DNA of 60,000 nucleotides from contig CM043944.1 of assembly GCA_014529385.2 (NCBI GenBank), forward strand, positions 45,890,268-45,950,267, given 5' to 3'. Under the pieces are notes generated by a model that made no database searches, was not told the origin of the DNA, and saw only the letters and a list, made by a program, of their open reading frames with translations. The number at the start of each line of letters is the position of its first letter. Position 1 is the first letter of the stretch. Positions 35,526 through 46,915 of this stretch are shown here, in pieces. The translations under genes and the position numbers were made by a program. This DNA is from Adiantum capillus-veneris. Lineage: Eukaryota; Streptophyta; Polypodiopsida; Polypodiales; Pteridaceae.

Positions 35526-36720
35526 TCACAAGTTCTCCTCAGGGGACATGCTATTATAGATTTGTTCAAATGCATCATTTGAAGTATCATATAGATTAGG
35601 CTTACCTTCCCTCCAACACATTGGAAACTTAATGCATTGCAATAGGTGGGAGTAGATAAGAGCAATGGGCTTGTCATCCAATAGGACAAAAGTATCATCT
35701 CACCCATTTACCTTGTCGTACTCAATGACAAATGAAAATGGTTGTGTCATTTATCCCTTTCAAAGTTTATGGCAAATTCTTTGTCTTAGTGGATTTGAGG
35801 ATGTAGGAGTTTGCACCTAGCTCCTCTGTATTCACTACAAAATTTTGGCCAACCATCAAGGCATAGGCATTGCTCAGGTCGTCGTGGTGGCCAGTGTATA
35901 TGGGAGCATATTCATCCTCATCCTCACTTGACGCGTCACCATCGCTTTCATCCCTACTTGTGGGTTGTATTTGTAAGTACTCCCACCCCTTCACGTGGTC
36001 TTTGTTTGCACATCTCCTCCATTGACCTTTGATGCATGCATGGCAAAAGCAAGACAATAATATGTGCCTTAGCACGTGCATATCTATTTGACTGCAGCCA
36101 TTTTGGCACAATGAAAGGATCGAGACCCTGTAGTCCGACTCTGTGTATCTGTTGACATCATCGAGCTTGACCTCCCAGTATAAACAATTGACTTTCTTAC
36201 CTATCTCTAGACATTTTTTTTTAGGGTTGTGTTGAGGAATGCAGCAACACTTGAAGCGTCATCCAACACCCATCCTTCAAATTTCAATTGATAATTTATG
36301 AGAGCTCTTTTGAGCAATGCACTAGCCCCATCATGTTCACCCTTCCCATGGTGTTCACAACACTAGCCCCATTGTGTTCACCCTTCCCATGGCCAAAAGC
36401 AAAGAAATTGTGTATCATCCCGATACCGGTCATATTGAAGAATGAGACCACAAAATAGAATGGCCACCTTGCTTTGAATTGTGAATCAACACCATCAGAC
36501 CACACCCAGTGTTGCTTGACACTATAGCCTTGAATTTTCAGCCACCCATTGTGCAAAAGAAATCAGTGCTACACAAACAAAGTGTGAATCAGCATCATTA
36601 GACCACACCCTGGTGTTGCTTGACACTATAGCCTTGAATTTTCAGCCACCCATTGTGCAAAAGAAATCAATGCTACACAAACAAAGTGTCATGTGTCTTG
36701 TTATCAGAGATATACAAGTA
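35526..36720 (-). pseudogene. Pseudogene of an uncharacterised plant family with SDGxxxQFK and HGKG motifs
   Basis: Reading on the minus strand: LYISDNKTHDTLFV, then KQHWVWSDGVDSQFKARW, then HNFFAFGHGKGEHNGA. An ALLKRALINYQLKFEGW segment, a Cys/His region with CFCHACIKG, an acidic linker, GQNFVVNTEELGANSY and finally TQPFSFVIEYDKVNG and ALIYSHLLQCIKFP complete it. I recall large families with this order in seed-free plants, with no known function. The spaced acidic residues (ISD, SDG, HGKG) could mark an RNase H-like fold, which is only a guess. It is broken by a 41-bp duplication near 36310-36395, a 103-bp tandem duplication at 36481-36687, a shift near 35765 and a TGA where Trp is expected (about 35700). 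It ends at TGA 35528-35526. Confidence 0.65.
36481..36687. repeat. Tandem duplication, unit 103 bp
   Basis: Copies start at 36481 and 36584 with GTGAATCA, are about 95% alike by eye, and lie inside the SDG/HGKG pseudogene. Confidence 0.9.
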
Positions 36721-38600
36721 GGTCTCTTTTGACTTCTGACTTTTTGTGGCTCGTGAAGACTTATTTCGTGCATCTCAGCAGACATTCATGGGCAAGGTGA
36801 TAGCCCCTCATGCATGGTGGCATCCTCCTAGTGTGCTTGGGTCATCTCGTCTTGACAGGGTGGCTCCCTATTTAGCTGAGTGTGATCCCTTTTTTTTTAT
36901 GTGCTAGTATGTATGCTCATGTGGCTCCCGTGTTAGCCAAGTTAATGCTCGCTTTTGGTTTGTTGTGGTAAAGATGCCATGGCTTGGTGAGAGAATGGCT
37001 TGCTGTGTAATTTTTTGGTTTTAATACATTTATCACTCACTATTTGTGAGTTTTGCAAAAAAAACAAGTAAAAGGGTCCCGACGGCTTTCAAAAACTATA
37101 AGAAAGTGATAAAATTGTTAGGTTGCATTAAACTGGTATCAGTGTTTGGGAAAGGATTGCCTCAGCTTAGTCTTGAGCCGATTGAAAATCGAGACTAGTT
37201 AGCTACAAACCATGATAAACGGAAGAAAAAGCGATAAAATATGTCATAAAGTCATCCAAAATTTTTACAAATCTCAAAATTTTTGTCAATATTTCCGGTT
37301 TTCTTCTTTGCGAAGAGGAAACTCGATCAGCAGCCGCTTATTAATAAAAGAGACTTTCTCGAATGTTAATGCTTACTGGAATCAAGCTATAAAATGCAAG
37401 AAATGTAAAGCCATCTGAAGTTGTGAAATGAAAGGTGAAATAAAAAGAACTAATTAATATATGTGTGTGTATAAAATTTATTAGAATTATGCAAGGTGAA
37501 GCTTCACTTTAACATTCTAAAACAATAGAATGAGAAAAACAACATGTGTGTGTGTAAAGTTTACTAAAATTATGCAAGGTGAAGCTTCACTTTAGCATTC
37601 TAAATCAGTAAATGCAAGAAAAGTAAATACATGTCAAGATGTGAAACGAAAAGTAAGTTTCCATCATGCACTGAAAACAATAAAGTCTCCCTAACCAGTG
37701 TTCGAGAAAAAACATTTTTCCAAACATATAAATATCCTTTCCTTGAGTTTTCCAAGAGGGAATTTTAAAAAATTAGAGGTATTTTTTTGGATATTTACAC
37801 TATATTTTTCTATTTTGGGGCGGAATTTCTCCTTTTCTCGTCGCCCTCAACCGGCATTTTTGAAATTGGCAACGGCATGATATTAAGCTGAGACACATTT
37901 TTCCCGAAGAGTGTCCCTAATCCAACACAACACTAAGGGTTTCTTTTAGAAAGCCAAAAGAATCTATAAAGACATTACTTTTAGAAATGCAATAGATTAT
38001 ATATGTAAGAAGAGAGTATTGATAGTATTCCACTTGAAAGAGAAGATAGCTCTATTCTCATAGAGCTAATGTTTCTTTTGACCACATCAATGTGTGAGAC
38101 ACATACTTGTAATATATGTAAATAAATTGGATGCCTTCTTCATATTTTGCCAAATTTTAAAAAAAAAAGGATTAAACTAAAATTTATATGCGTTCTTTTC
38201 CTCTGAGGCATGTTTTGGCATGCCAATGTAGGGACCCATTGAAAAACTAAAAACAAAAAGACATTGTCAATGTTTCACATGGAAAAAACATGTGCAACCG
38301 ATACAAATCAATACAAGAAATAACAAGGTGAAGATTCACTTAAGCATTCTAAAACAAAGAATACAAAAGGAAATCAAATGAGGTCTTCTTCTTTGTTTTT
38401 TTTTTACCAAACTCACAAACGTCGATTCGGGCATGACATAGCTAAGTAACTTTTTTATTTTGTTAATATACTTTACTCACTATTGTGAGTTTTGCAGGAA
38501 AAAAAAAACCAACAAAAGGAGATTTCAATGCTCAACAAGTAAGCTATCTGGTAAATCTCAATTAATTTCCTGCTTAGATTCCTATGTATCTAAAATTTTG
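36690..38600. other. AT-rich non-coding DNA with LINE- or SINE-like tails
   Basis: No gene seen. CACTCACTATTTGTGAGTTT followed by TGC and an A run (about 37028-37062), and the near copy ACTCACTATTGTGAGTTTTG followed by CA and an A run (about 38474-38508), look like 3' ends of two non-LTR insertions. A unit with GCAAGGTGAAGCTTCACTTT occurs at about 37490 and 37574 and in weaker form near 38322. Confidence 0.5.
37462..37610 (+). repeat. Two-copy imperfect repeat, about 84-bp spacing
   Basis: Both copies contain TGTGTGTGTA, a TTTA(C/T)TA(A/G)AATTATGC stretch and GCAAGGTGAAGCTTCACTTT, followed by GCATTCTAAA-type ends. Confidence 0.7.
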
Positions 38601-40015
38601 AAACCAAAATTTTTTTAAAGCAAAAAAGCCCAACATGTCGCCATCAATCCATGCCTCCGTTCCCACAATGGCTATCATGCGGACGATCATCCTTTTGTCT
38701 CCTCTCTGCATCTCGACAGTGAACTCTCTGCTTCAATATCTTTGCATCCCCCTCTGTCTCTCCGCCGTCGCCCTCAGAGCTCAGGTGTATGGCATGCCGC
38801 CTCCCTCTGTCCCTCTAACTTTGCCCCTAAGGCATGGTATACCCCCCTCCCCCTCCAACTGTCTCTCAGACCAAGAAATTTTGTCTGTCTTGTCTCGCCT
38901 TGGTTGCCAAGCTTCCATTCTCGTGCACTGATCTGCATTCTCATCCACTGCGCACAAACCAGAGGCCTATAGCTCTACCCCTTCCCGCCCTCACAGGCAG
39001 TTTCATCAACAACTCCGTCCTGCCTTAGACACCCACCAACACCTGGCGCTCGTAAACGATCTCGTTGCTTTCGTTTATCAGCTCCCATCGTATGCATATG
39101 CTCTCTTGCCCCACTGCTTTGACTCAAGCCCCGACAGAGACGGGCTATCGTGAGCTGAAGCAATAAAAGGTCCTCGTCCCTCCAATATATCCGATGTGCT
39201 CAATACCCTGTCCAAGCCTCAAGAGTTCCATCCAGCGATGCCATACCTCCCACAAAACTCGTCGGCCAGTGCAAGGCTAGTGTCGGTAAGCAGGTACCAC
39301 TGGACCTGGTGTAAGCGCTAATGGGGAAAACTTGAGGAGAACTACGGTGCTCTTCCTACCCTAGGTCGAGAATGCAACTGTCTCTGCGCACAAAAAGCCT
39401 GCACCTTACCGCAATGAAAAGAGCGTGGCCTACCTACGCACGAGAGAGAGAGAGAGAGAGAGAGTCTGTCTCTCGATCCTCTAGCCTCTGCCGTCCTCCA
39501 ACTATAGGTCGTCGCCTACAAACATTTGCATCTGCTGCTGCAGATAGACAAACACGTCTAAGAAGGCTTTTTTTTTTTAAAGTCCATCCTTTCCTTTTGT
39601 CTTTTTGCACTAAAAGCAAAGAGGAATCGCTCTAGATTCCTTTTAATGCAACCCAAAAAAAGATTGAGCTGATCTACTACTCACATGAAAAGATATGTCC
39701 AATCAACAAAAGAAAGTATAAAATTTCAAATGTACTCCTAACTTTTATTTTTCTCTAAGGTTTCTTTTAGAAAGCCAAACACCGACCAAATAGGCCTCCC
39801 AAATTTTGGAAAGCAGCGCTATTTATACGAATCTGAGGAGATGCTGTCGGGTTTAGATAGAACTACACAAGCTAATGCAAAAGAAAGCAGGATGTGGCAT
39901 GTAGAGCCTGGCTGAGTGGGACGCGTCGCAAGAAGGTGGCAACACAGAACGCCAAAAAGGAGGCGGCCATTTATTTAAAGTAGGTCCAGTTATTAGGCGC
40001 TTGTCGTGACGAATG
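38601..40015. other. No gene recognised
   Basis: Higher GC at 38640-39560, with CT-rich and short GA tracts. Open frames here are short, Ser/Leu/Pro-rich and overlap on both strands, as expected from composition. The word AAGGTTTCTTTTAGAAAGCC occurs near 39757 and, with one extra G, near 37934. Confidence 0.5.
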
Positions 40016-40290
40016 CTGGTCCATTGGTCTACAAGCTTTTTGAACTGGATTGTTGTGCTGGTGTTTTTTACTGTGTCAACTCACTATTGCAGTATGCGTT
40101 TGAGTGCAGCAGCTTCGTGTTGCTGGTGTTTTTGACTGTATCAAGTCAGTTTCTGGTCCATTGGCCGTCTGCAAGCGTTTTGAACTGGATTGTTGTGCTG
40201 CTGTTTTTTACTTTGTCAACTCACTCTTGCAGTATGCGTTTGAGTGCATCAGCTTCGTGCTGCTGGTGTTTTTTACTGTATCAAGTCAGT
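40016..40290 (+). repeat. Tandem duplication, unit about 137 bp
   Basis: CTGGTCCATTGG at about 40016 and 40153 begins two copies containing TTTTGAACTGGATTGTTGTG and CAGTATGCGTTTGAGTGCA. It lies just upstream of the HUH gene. Confidence 0.85.
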
Positions 40291-40398
40291 GTGTGCATTA
40301 TGCGTTTGAATGTGGCAGCTAAGTAGACTCCATGTTCGTTGGTGGGCTGAGCGAAGGACGGGTCGTTTGTGCTGTTTTGCTTCTTGTAGGTAGAGACG

Positions 40399-41251
40399 AT
40401 GACCCGGCTGAAATCCGAAGCGCGAGGGAAAGGGAAACGAGATGGGGGCAATGTGGCGGAGATGGAGAAAACAAATAGCGCAGGAGGTTGCAAGGGAAGC
40501 ACGTCAAAAGCAACGAAGCCAGAGACTAGAGTGATGGAAGTCAGTGTTACCGTCTCTGTGGGTGGTGATGATGTAGAGATAGGCCTATTGGGATGCATGA
40601 AAACGTTTCTTGAAAAGGAGACACTGGCTGGGTTGTGCGCATTGGAAAGGGGAGAGGCGCTATTCCACCTTCATTTTCAAATGGTTATCCGGCTCTGGGC
40701 AACATCATTGATTGTTGTGAACAAGAAAATAAAAGCGTACTTGGGATGGGCTAAATCGACGCCTGCATGGGGGGATGGTTTTGTGCCGTGGCTTGAAACA
40801 ACACAAGATGCACACATTCGAGGGGATGGTAGGATATTGCCTGAAAGACCAGGATGAACAGTATTTCCAAAAAGTAGTGCATAATATTAGCAGTGCTGAT
40901 ATGAATACAGGCGTAGAACTGTATAGCTTGTATGGAGCTTATGAATTGAAGAAAAGGGTGTGCTTGACACCTATGAACATCTTTGATAGGGCATTGATGT
41001 ACTGGAAATTTAAGTTGCGACACCCTACAGGCAATGACTTTCTATCCACCCTGCATAGAGTGGTTAAGACTGGGAAGTACTATCCATCGTCATCTTGGAT
41101 AACTCCGCATCAGGGCCGCGGAATGCAGCTAGGGAAGATCAACGCACTTTGGAGATGCATGATATATCCATCCACGGCGAGCTACCAAGACATTGTGAAC
41201 GTTTTGGTTAACGATGACGTCTATGCAAGCACGCAGCCTCGAGCAGACTAG
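40399..41251 (+). pseudogene. HUH (Rep-like, Replitron-type) endonuclease, one frameshift
   Basis: HUH endonucleases nick one DNA strand and stay bound through a tyrosine, driving rolling-circle replication or transposition. The first frame starts at ATG 40399 with a Lys-rich stretch and carries GLCALERGEALFHLHFQMV, where HLH at 40666-40674 is the metal-binding His-hydrophobic-His motif. After a shift in or near the G run at about 40769-40774 the second frame continues MHTFEGMVGYCLKD, with the candidate catalytic Tyr at 40835-40837 in a YxxK context. A helical domain follows (NTGVELYSLYGAYELKKR, NIFDRALMYWKFKLRH) up to TAG near 41251. Only one Tyr and no helicase domain are seen, which argues against a Helitron. 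The order matches Replitron-type proteins of green algae and plants as I recall them. Apart from the shift it reads cleanly. Confidence 0.7.
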
Positions 41252-41351
41252 TTCCACTCTCGCTGGCAAGAAAGAGAGAGGTATGCCACTTAAACTTCAC
41301 GGGCAAGAATTCCTATATCAAATTTTTGTCAACGGGAAATATGTTTTGTAG

Positions 41352-41930
41352 CGGATCAGCAGCCCTTGTTGACAATCAAGATCTCGATACTGAGATAAGA
41401 GATGCAGAAATAGGAGATGATTTCATTCCGCTAGTGCATCGCGTTGGTGTGACGACAGTTGCTTAGTGTGGTGTATTCATTGCCTATGTTTTTATTGTTT
41501 TTTATTATGCTCTCAAACAACGAAGGTAATGATCACTTTTGATGTGTGCAGTGCAAAAATGGATGAGGAGGATGAAAACCAGCTGCTTAGATTGACTGAC
41601 ACACAAGCAGATGACTCTTTTGGTGTAATCGAAGATCCATGAATTGATAGGATAGAAGACATGCTGGCTGCAGTTTTCAAAGAGCTGATTGGACCTGAAA
41701 CCAGAAATGAGCGTCCGCTTCAATTGGAACTTATTGAAACTATACGTGTTTGAAAGATGCGGTTGATAATTGTGGGATCAATGTTGCTGATATCCAAGTG
41801 ACAAAGTTGGAAGAGCAAATCTCCTCACTGCAAAAAGAGCTAATAGCTTTGAAAGCTTAACTCAATAGACTCAATGCCATAGTCTGCAAATTTTCAAAAA
41901 TCCTAAATAGGAGCAACAACTGATCCTCAC
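41352..41930 (+). pseudogene. Candidate 3' exons of the HUH gene with coiled coil
   Basis: After an acceptor-like TTTTGTAG, 41352-41466 reads GSAALVDNQDLDTEIRDAE. At 41552-41750 come MDEEDENQLLRLTDTQADD and AAVFKELIGPETRNERPLQ, with one internal stop. At about 41757-41860 comes VTKLEEQISSLQKELIALKA, a short coiled coil before TAA. The acidic then coiled-coil order would suit a C-terminal oligomerisation region. Linkage to the HUH gene rests on position and strand only. Confidence 0.4.
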
Positions 41931-42381
41931 TACCGATATTGTAAACGCAGCTTCATGTAAATGCAGCTAATCTGATGAAAACAATGTTTTTGTTACTATG
42001 CATGTACAGAATAATGTATTCGTATCCAAGAGATGTTTTCTCTGACAAAAGCAATATCTGCCCTGCATCTCAAATCATCTAAAGCATAACTGATGAATGA
42101 TTCAAACAACACTCTGTTTCATGCTTCTAAGCATAGCCGCTGTTCTGAAACTTTTTGTTTCATCTCGCATCTGAACCTGCAGCAGCAGATGAGCATAGAG
42201 GCGAAACAGCAAGAAAGTGTCGCGAGAACTGGAGACGGCCAGGCAGACCATCGCTGCGTTGTTTTCTTTTTTTTCGCGATGGGAAACTGTTCTGAGCGGA
42301 TCTCGCTGATGTGGACTGCATACGCGACGCTGATCTGGACTGCGTTCCGAATTGCTTAGCAGAATAGAATCTGTGTAGATT

Positions 42382-42383
<2 letters not shown>

Positions 42384-42426
<43 letters not shown>
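42384..42426 (+). repeat. Poly(G) run of 43
   Basis: Uninterrupted G run; its true length is doubtful, as with the shorter run at 5074-5103. Confidence 0.9.
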
Positions 42427-42505
42427 CTTTCCACGTGTAGTAATTTAGATGAATATTTAAGATCTCTTGGAATAGTTTCTTACGATGTTAAAATTCTCTT
42501 CTTCT

Positions 42506-42506
<1 letters not shown>

Positions 42507-42548
<42 letters not shown>
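42507..42548 (+). repeat. (CT)n microsatellite
   Basis: About 21 CT units. Confidence 0.9.
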
Positions 42549-42551
<3 letters not shown>

Positions 42552-43245
42552 TTTCGCCAACGCAGGCACACTGTGGGGGTTATGGCAAGAAACAAAAACG
42601 AGCATAGGAGATTGCATGAGGGCGTGTCTCTCTCTTTCGCCAGTGCAGTGAAACGAGGTAGCCAGAGTGTGAATATGCAGGTGATGTGCAAGAGGCGGTT
42701 CTATATATACACTATGACGAAGAGCAGGGCGTTTTGTTCTTTGTTGATGCATACCAGGCCGAGAATGGGGGCAGGGGGAGGCCCATTTTCGTATCAATTC
42801 TCAGATTCGCAATGAATCTGAGGGGAAATTAGGCAGGATCGTGCGAGATGGAGATGGACCAGATAGTTTAGTGCACGCATGTGTGTTTTCGTTTGGGCTT
42901 GAATGGGCGGCACGTGAAGGACAGAAGAAGCTCCACCTCGATATGAAAATAGGCTTAGCGGTGTGTACACATGAGTTTGTGTTGAGCTGCAAATGAGCAG
43001 TGCGGGGGCGGGGCGTAAGTGATGAGCCTCTCTCTTTGTCTGTCTGCGCAGTGGTGTCCTTCCATAAGGCGATGGATGTGCAGAGCATGGACTCCATCCC
43101 TCTCTATGTCTCTGCGCCAGGCCAACAGGTGCGGCGAGGACCTCTTGCCAGGAGGTTGACATGTTGATACCCTGCCACATGGGTTTTGTGCGAGTACAGA
43201 GAATAAGGGGGGGGGGACACCATCAAGAAGGAGGTCAGCTCTCAC

Positions 43246-44110
43246 AGGGCACGTGGAGTCATGTGGGAGGATCGCACGCGCTTGCTTGACATGGCCGCGT
43301 GTAATAAACTATATATTCTCTTTTCTGTTATCAAGTTGTTCGAGCTAATATCTGAGCAGATTCCGTCTAATAAACTAAAGTGGAGCGACTAGGAGTGCAC
43401 ATTAGTCAAAAAGGACATGCTTGGCCTACATAAGGCTATTGAGAAGAATTTCATAATAAATGATTTCTTTGTGAGAGAAAAAAAAAAGTGACACATGTAA
43501 TGAAAACTTGTGTATCACAAGAAAATATTTTTTTTTGGGAAAAAAAAAGGTACAACAATGAACTATTTACATTAAAATATATTTCAAAAGCATAAAAGAT
43601 AATGTTTGACACAATACTCAATGCTTCTCTTCCAAGAGAGAGGTAAACAAATGTCAACACACATATGCCTAAAAGAGATTATACAAGAAAAGTTTATTAT
43701 CATTAACCTATCATGTGGCAATAATCCGCAAGCTTTATCCAATGGTCCAGGGACGCACCCGAAATTCAACCCTTTAGTAAGGACTACTTATGTAGTCCAA
43801 AGAGTTAAAAAGGACATGCTTCATTTCCATGTACCATCTGAAAAAGTTAAAAAACTCCTTCTACATTAACTTCCTTATGCTCTAAGGCTTGTTTGAGAAA
43901 GCCAAAAACCTATGTAGCAAGCCAAAAAAGGATATCTTTTATTTCCATGTACCGTCTAAAAAGTTTTAAAAATCCTCCTCATACATCTTAGAAGATTTAA
44001 GTTTAGGAGAGTGGAAATATATTTACATGGAAATAGAGGATATCCTTTATTTCCATGTACCATGTAAAAAAAATTCAAAAGTCCTCCTACATATAACTAG
44101 GTTTAGGAGA
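43246..44110. repeat. AT-rich region with three imperfect copies of a roughly 115-bp unit
   Basis: ATTTCCATGTACC followed by an A-rich AAAAAGTT-type stretch and TCCT(C/T)CTACAT recurs near 43820, 43940 and 44050. The last two copies continue with TTTAGGAGAGTGG. No coding frame is supported. Confidence 0.65.
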
Positions 44111-44940
44111 GTGGGCTCTGAGAGCTCTATGAACTGGAAGGTTTAGGAGGAAGGGATCGCTTGCCCTGGCCATTGTGCATGAGCAGGTATGTTTTTGAGG
44201 ACTCGCCGGCCTTGCCTTCTTGCAAGAGCTGTTGACTTGTCACTTGGGCGAGCTCCCATAGGAGCCTTGGCCATGCCTTAATCAGTGTTGGTCCACCTCC
44301 CCACTTGCATTGTGTTGTTTTGCACATTCTCAAGCCACCCTCGACAACGATTATTGCTATCAACACTGGATAGCAATTGTCTCCCTACTGTGATGGATGG
44401 CAAGGCTCTGTTCACACCTTGTGGACCTGGACTCGCTACTACAGGTGCGTGAGCAGCCCGGTGAGATGTTGTCAGATATGGATTCAAACTTTGTCTTTTT
44501 ATAACAGGCAAGAAATGTGACACCGACCATTGCCAAGATCCATGAAAAAGTCCTCAAACCAACCCCACTTGATGATGGAAGAGCTCCTAACGTTTTTAGT
44601 CAAGGTAAGGATGTTGACAGCTCTTCGATGCATGTCGATTTTGGCTCCACCGTTGCTCTCTAGAGTTTGAAGGCTTGTTGCTCTTATTCTATAGTACCTT
44701 ACTTCATGGGCAAACGGATGAGCCCCCAAGGATTATGGGACTGGGCAGCTGTAATGTTTAGCAATAGTGATGAGGTGCAAAATTTTACAGCTGTGGGAAA
44801 AGGTTTCTATGTAGCTTCGTGTGCTTTTGAGAAAACATGCTTGTTGCTCTTACTCTATAGTACTATACTCCATGGGAAAATGGATGACCCCCCAAGGATT
44901 ATGGGACTGGGCAGCTACAGTGTTTAGTAATAGGAGCAGG
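44111..44940. other. Unassigned; contains a split duplication
   Basis: Short minus-strand frames (for example IIKWGWFEDFFMDLGNGRCH at about 44530-44590) might be gene debris but match nothing I know. On the plus strand a block with CTTGTTGCTCTTA and CCCCAAGGATTATGGGACTG occurs at about 44672-44755 and again at 44839-44925, 166-167 bp apart. Confidence 0.4.
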
Positions 44941-46915
44941 AGCTAATTTCTTAAAAGGTTAAGGTTTAGCAGCTAAGCATGTTAGCATATCTGACAAGGA
45001 TTGGCTTCATATAAATTTGAAGTTTTTACGAATAGCTTCTAGGAAAAATTAGTGTACTTTACTTTCATTGTTGATGGGAAGACCATAGAGTCACTTTAGA
45101 AAAGGCTATACATTAGCAATGAGAAAGAGAATACCGTCTCTAGCAAGGTTTACCTTATGAAGAAACTCTTTGACTTGAGAATGGAAAACTGTAATATTGT
45201 TGCCTCGCTTTGAATAAGTTGAATATTATTTGCCAATTGTAGGCTTAGAAGCTAAACTTAGATGTGGAAGTCAAGGCTAGATGCTTGTTATGCTCTCTAC
45301 CTGTGTTATAAAAATACATTTTTTATTACCATTAGTAACTCAGTAATTGCTAGCAATCCACTAAACTTGCATAATGTAGCTAGTAGCTTAGTCTTAGCGG
45401 AAATTAGATGCAAGTCTATATAACAAAGCAAGTAGAATATTGCCCTCTCTACAGATAGAGGTACAAAGCAGTTGAGAGAGAGGTCCCATGAGAAAAGCAA
45501 GCCTCATCGGCAATCGTTGTCAATCTTGTAGTAAGAGAGAGCTTGAGTACTCATTGCAATAAAAAATAATAGAAGAGAAGAGAGGAATGGATCCTACTAA
45601 CTCCACTCTCTCACCCATGGCTTTTTGCTTTATGGGTTATGGTAATATACAATTCCATGATTTTGACTCTCTATAATTGTCTGTGTTCTCGTATTACTTA
45701 CCATGTCCATATGGGAATGAAGATGTCATGTGGCCATGTGTGTTCTAGAGAGGGTTTTCTCAAGCATCTTGCCCGACATTGGAGGATAGATATTTCATGC
45801 GGTAGTTGGGACATGCTAAGACCTAGCATGGAGAGGAGGAGGATGCCTACACCTACTACCTTCCACCTCTATTTAAAGGTGAGGGCCTCAAAACCCTCAC
45901 TTAAGCCTTTGATTACTTGCTTCACTAAGTTTAAACTCTGCACTTGTTGATTGAGCACCTGCACTTGAGAGGGAAAGTGTTTAATTTGGTGGCCTACATG
46001 GTTTTCCACTAACTGGCTTTATCTTTGTAGACTTGGGGATGATGGCTTTCCTTTACTGCATCTTCTAATTTTGACCCAGTGTTGTACTCTTTGGTAGGGT
46101 TTTTTTTTCTTTTTAAGGAGGGATTGTTGCTTTGCTTTGTACACACTGATGCTTAAGTGAGCCTTACTTTTTGGATCTATGACACGCTTTGGCCCTTTCC
46201 GAGGGTTTGGAGTTGTCTTCTGAACCTCTTTCTACAAGTAAAGATCACACCCAATGATGCTAGGCCTAAGTGCAAGGGTAGATATTTGCCAAAGAGCTCA
46301 AGTAGAAACAAAGAACAGATTTTGACGAGGTGTCAAATTGACTACATCTCGAATCAAGAGCAAGGTTGGAAGAAGCCAACCAAGAAGGTGGTGAGGTCCA
46401 CAAACTAGAGACATACCAATGCAATGCCATCCATATATTCATAAGAAAGGATATACTTTGCATATGTATCAATCCATGCGATGTTAATCATCCACAAGGT
46501 CATGTAGCAGTGTTTCTTGTAACTCTGAGCAACAAACAATACACTCTTATTAGAAGGAAACTAACTCCAACAACAGACCAACATAAAATGCACGGCCTCT
46601 GTTCTGACGACTTCCAAGAAGTCGTATTACCAAACTATCTTCCAGCAACAACTGAGCAACCACCAATCCAAACAATGATTGGAAATTTTCTTCTCAATAC
46701 AGAGCCCAATTAGAAGTATGGCCATTCTTAGGAGAACAGACTAGAAAAACTAAAATCAGTTATTTCCACTTATTTGCATTTACTTTGTTCATAACAAGTT
46801 CTTTAGCATGAAAAAGATAAATCTCTACCAATTCTGAAACAATAGTTAAAAACATACCCGTTAAGAGGCGAGAACATTCTAAAAACTCCAGAATTTAAAC
46901 CCTCAATTAGTCAGT
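44941..46915. other. No gene recognised
   Basis: AT-rich; open frames are all short and without motifs. A (T)n tract at about 46106 and A-rich stretches may be tails of old retroposons. Confidence 0.5.

Larger units (their letters stand above)
41931..43245. other. No gene recognised; homopolymer and microsatellite
   Basis: Contains a 43-base G run and a (CT)n tract. Several overlapping open frames on both strands at 42480-43245 have compositions typical of GC-rich non-coding DNA, and none shows a domain. Confidence 0.5.

Noticed and set aside
38635-39163. Secreted-protein-like frame starting MSPSIHASV
   Set aside because: The hydrophobic start is explained by CT-rich sequence, frames overlap in all phases, and no conserved domain or splice pattern supports it.
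40399-41251. Helitron Rep
   Set aside because: Only one candidate tyrosine and no helicase domain within reach.
42480-43245. Several overlapping open frames of 60-130 codons on both strands
   Set aside because: Composition-driven, no motif, no consistent strand, no splice context.
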